Positions 63,763 to 64,000 of a stretch of DNA of 64,000 bases are shown piece by piece. The position numbers were made by a program, and so were the translations under genes. Source of the DNA: Thioclava nitratireducens (GTDB lineage Bacteria > Pseudomonadota > Alphaproteobacteria > Rhodobacterales > Rhodobacteraceae). Every line of letters begins with the position of its first letter. Position 1 is the first letter of the stretch. The stretch is taken from assembly GCF_001940525.2 (NCBI RefSeq), contig NZ_CP019437.1, positions 3,335,501 through 3,399,500 of the forward strand. The letters are read 5' to 3'. Under the pieces are notes generated by a model, which ran no database searches, had not been told where the DNA came from, and worked only from the letters and a program-made list of their open reading frames with translations.

Positions 63763-64000
63763 ACATTCCGGATATTCTACACGCTCAATGACCGGATCGA
63801 GTTCAACGCGAGCCTCGACAACTTCAACGTCTCGTACCTCAACACCAACCGCGTGTCATTCGGGATGGATTACCGTGTGAACGACGCCTTCACGCTGAAC
63901 GGCACTGTCGGCCACCTCGACATGGGCTATGGCGGGGCTTCGGACTTCATCTCCATCGGCGCGAAATTCACCTTCGGTCCGAACAAAGGCGCGACATTCG
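63757..64000 (+). pseudogene. Outer-membrane beta-barrel (porin-like) fragment without a start codon
   Basis: The frame reads FYTLNDRIEFNASLDNFNVSY, then alternating strands ... RVSFGMDYRVNDAFTLNGTV, DMGYGGASDFISIGAKFTFG to the window edge. The alternating hydrophobic and polar pattern and the F-x-F strand ends are those of an outer-membrane beta-barrel, probably porin-like. Between the carB stop and about 63847 there is no in-frame ATG, GTG or TTG, and no signal peptide. The fragment begins inside or just after the carB terminator, so the gene appears truncated at its 5' end. Its 3' end lies outside the window. A misassembly joining unrelated sequence is the alternative. Confidence 0.5.

Noticed and set aside
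1-64000. CRISPR arrays, tRNA or rRNA genes, insertion sequences, prophage or integrase genes
   Set aside because: No regularly spaced repeats, no tRNA-like T-arm sequences, no transposase or integrase motifs were found on either strand. The only repeats are the short intergenic motifs listed.

Overview
The window reads as chromosomal DNA of a GC-rich alphaproteobacterium of the family Rhodobacteraceae (Rhodobacter, Paracoccus or Thioclava-like). The evidence is the ccoNOQP-ccoGHIS cluster with a divergent universal stress gene, the fnrL/hemN pair, an AcuR/AcuI pair and several small families typical of the group (DUF1467, DUF6455, DUF2254). The family is inferred from gene content and protein resemblance; no 16S gene or tRNA was seen.

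Layout. 1-8.6 kb: the end of a lytic transglycosylase gene, an ABC exporter of the YbbA/YbbP type next to a TesA-like esterase, a small lipoprotein, and the heme genes hemF, hemE and hemC. 8.7-15.2 kb: an MFS permease, an SDR protein with altered catalytic residues, an RsmC-like methyltransferase, clpS, a HAD hydrolase and a D,D-carboxypeptidase. 15.4-26.4 kb: the microaerobic respiration block ccoS, ccoI, ccoH, ccoG, ccoP, ccoQ, ccoO, ccoN (all minus strand), then a universal stress gene, a lipoprotein gene and fnrL. 26.4-41.2 kb: hemN, a DUF2256 gene, acuR-acuI, a TSUP exporter, a LuxR-type regulator, cysD-cysNC (sulfate activation), a DoeA-like M24 hydrolase with argE, and ugpBAEC. 41.5-49 kb: an unusual three-gene exported/membrane cassette, a PNPOx-like flavoprotein facing a MocR regulator, a serine hydrolase and cysK. 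49-64 kb: a DUF6455 pair, DUF2254, an M48 lipoprotein protease, small conserved genes, mce, a response regulator, a hemerythrin protein, aspS, cfa, carB and a 5'-truncated outer-membrane barrel fragment.

How the genes work together. Four perfect or near-perfect FNR boxes (TTGAY-N4-RTCAA) lie upstream of ccoG, ccoN, the universal stress gene and between fnrL and hemN. A fifth, one base off symmetry, lies before the DUF6455 pair. The window therefore carries the oxygen regulator, the high-affinity cbb3 oxidase, its copper/assembly factors and the oxygen-independent heme enzyme as one local regulon, and the DUF6455 genes look like further members.

Main points for follow-up: a one-base frameshift in ccoI at a C5/G5 run; the three-gene ClpP-like/LprI cassette at 41.5-44.4 kb with a terminal overlap into its convergent neighbour; the FNR box before the four-cysteine DUF6455 pair; an SDR lacking the catalytic lysine; a dispersed GGGGATATTT element found only at convergent gene ends; and a porin-like fragment without a start at the right edge.
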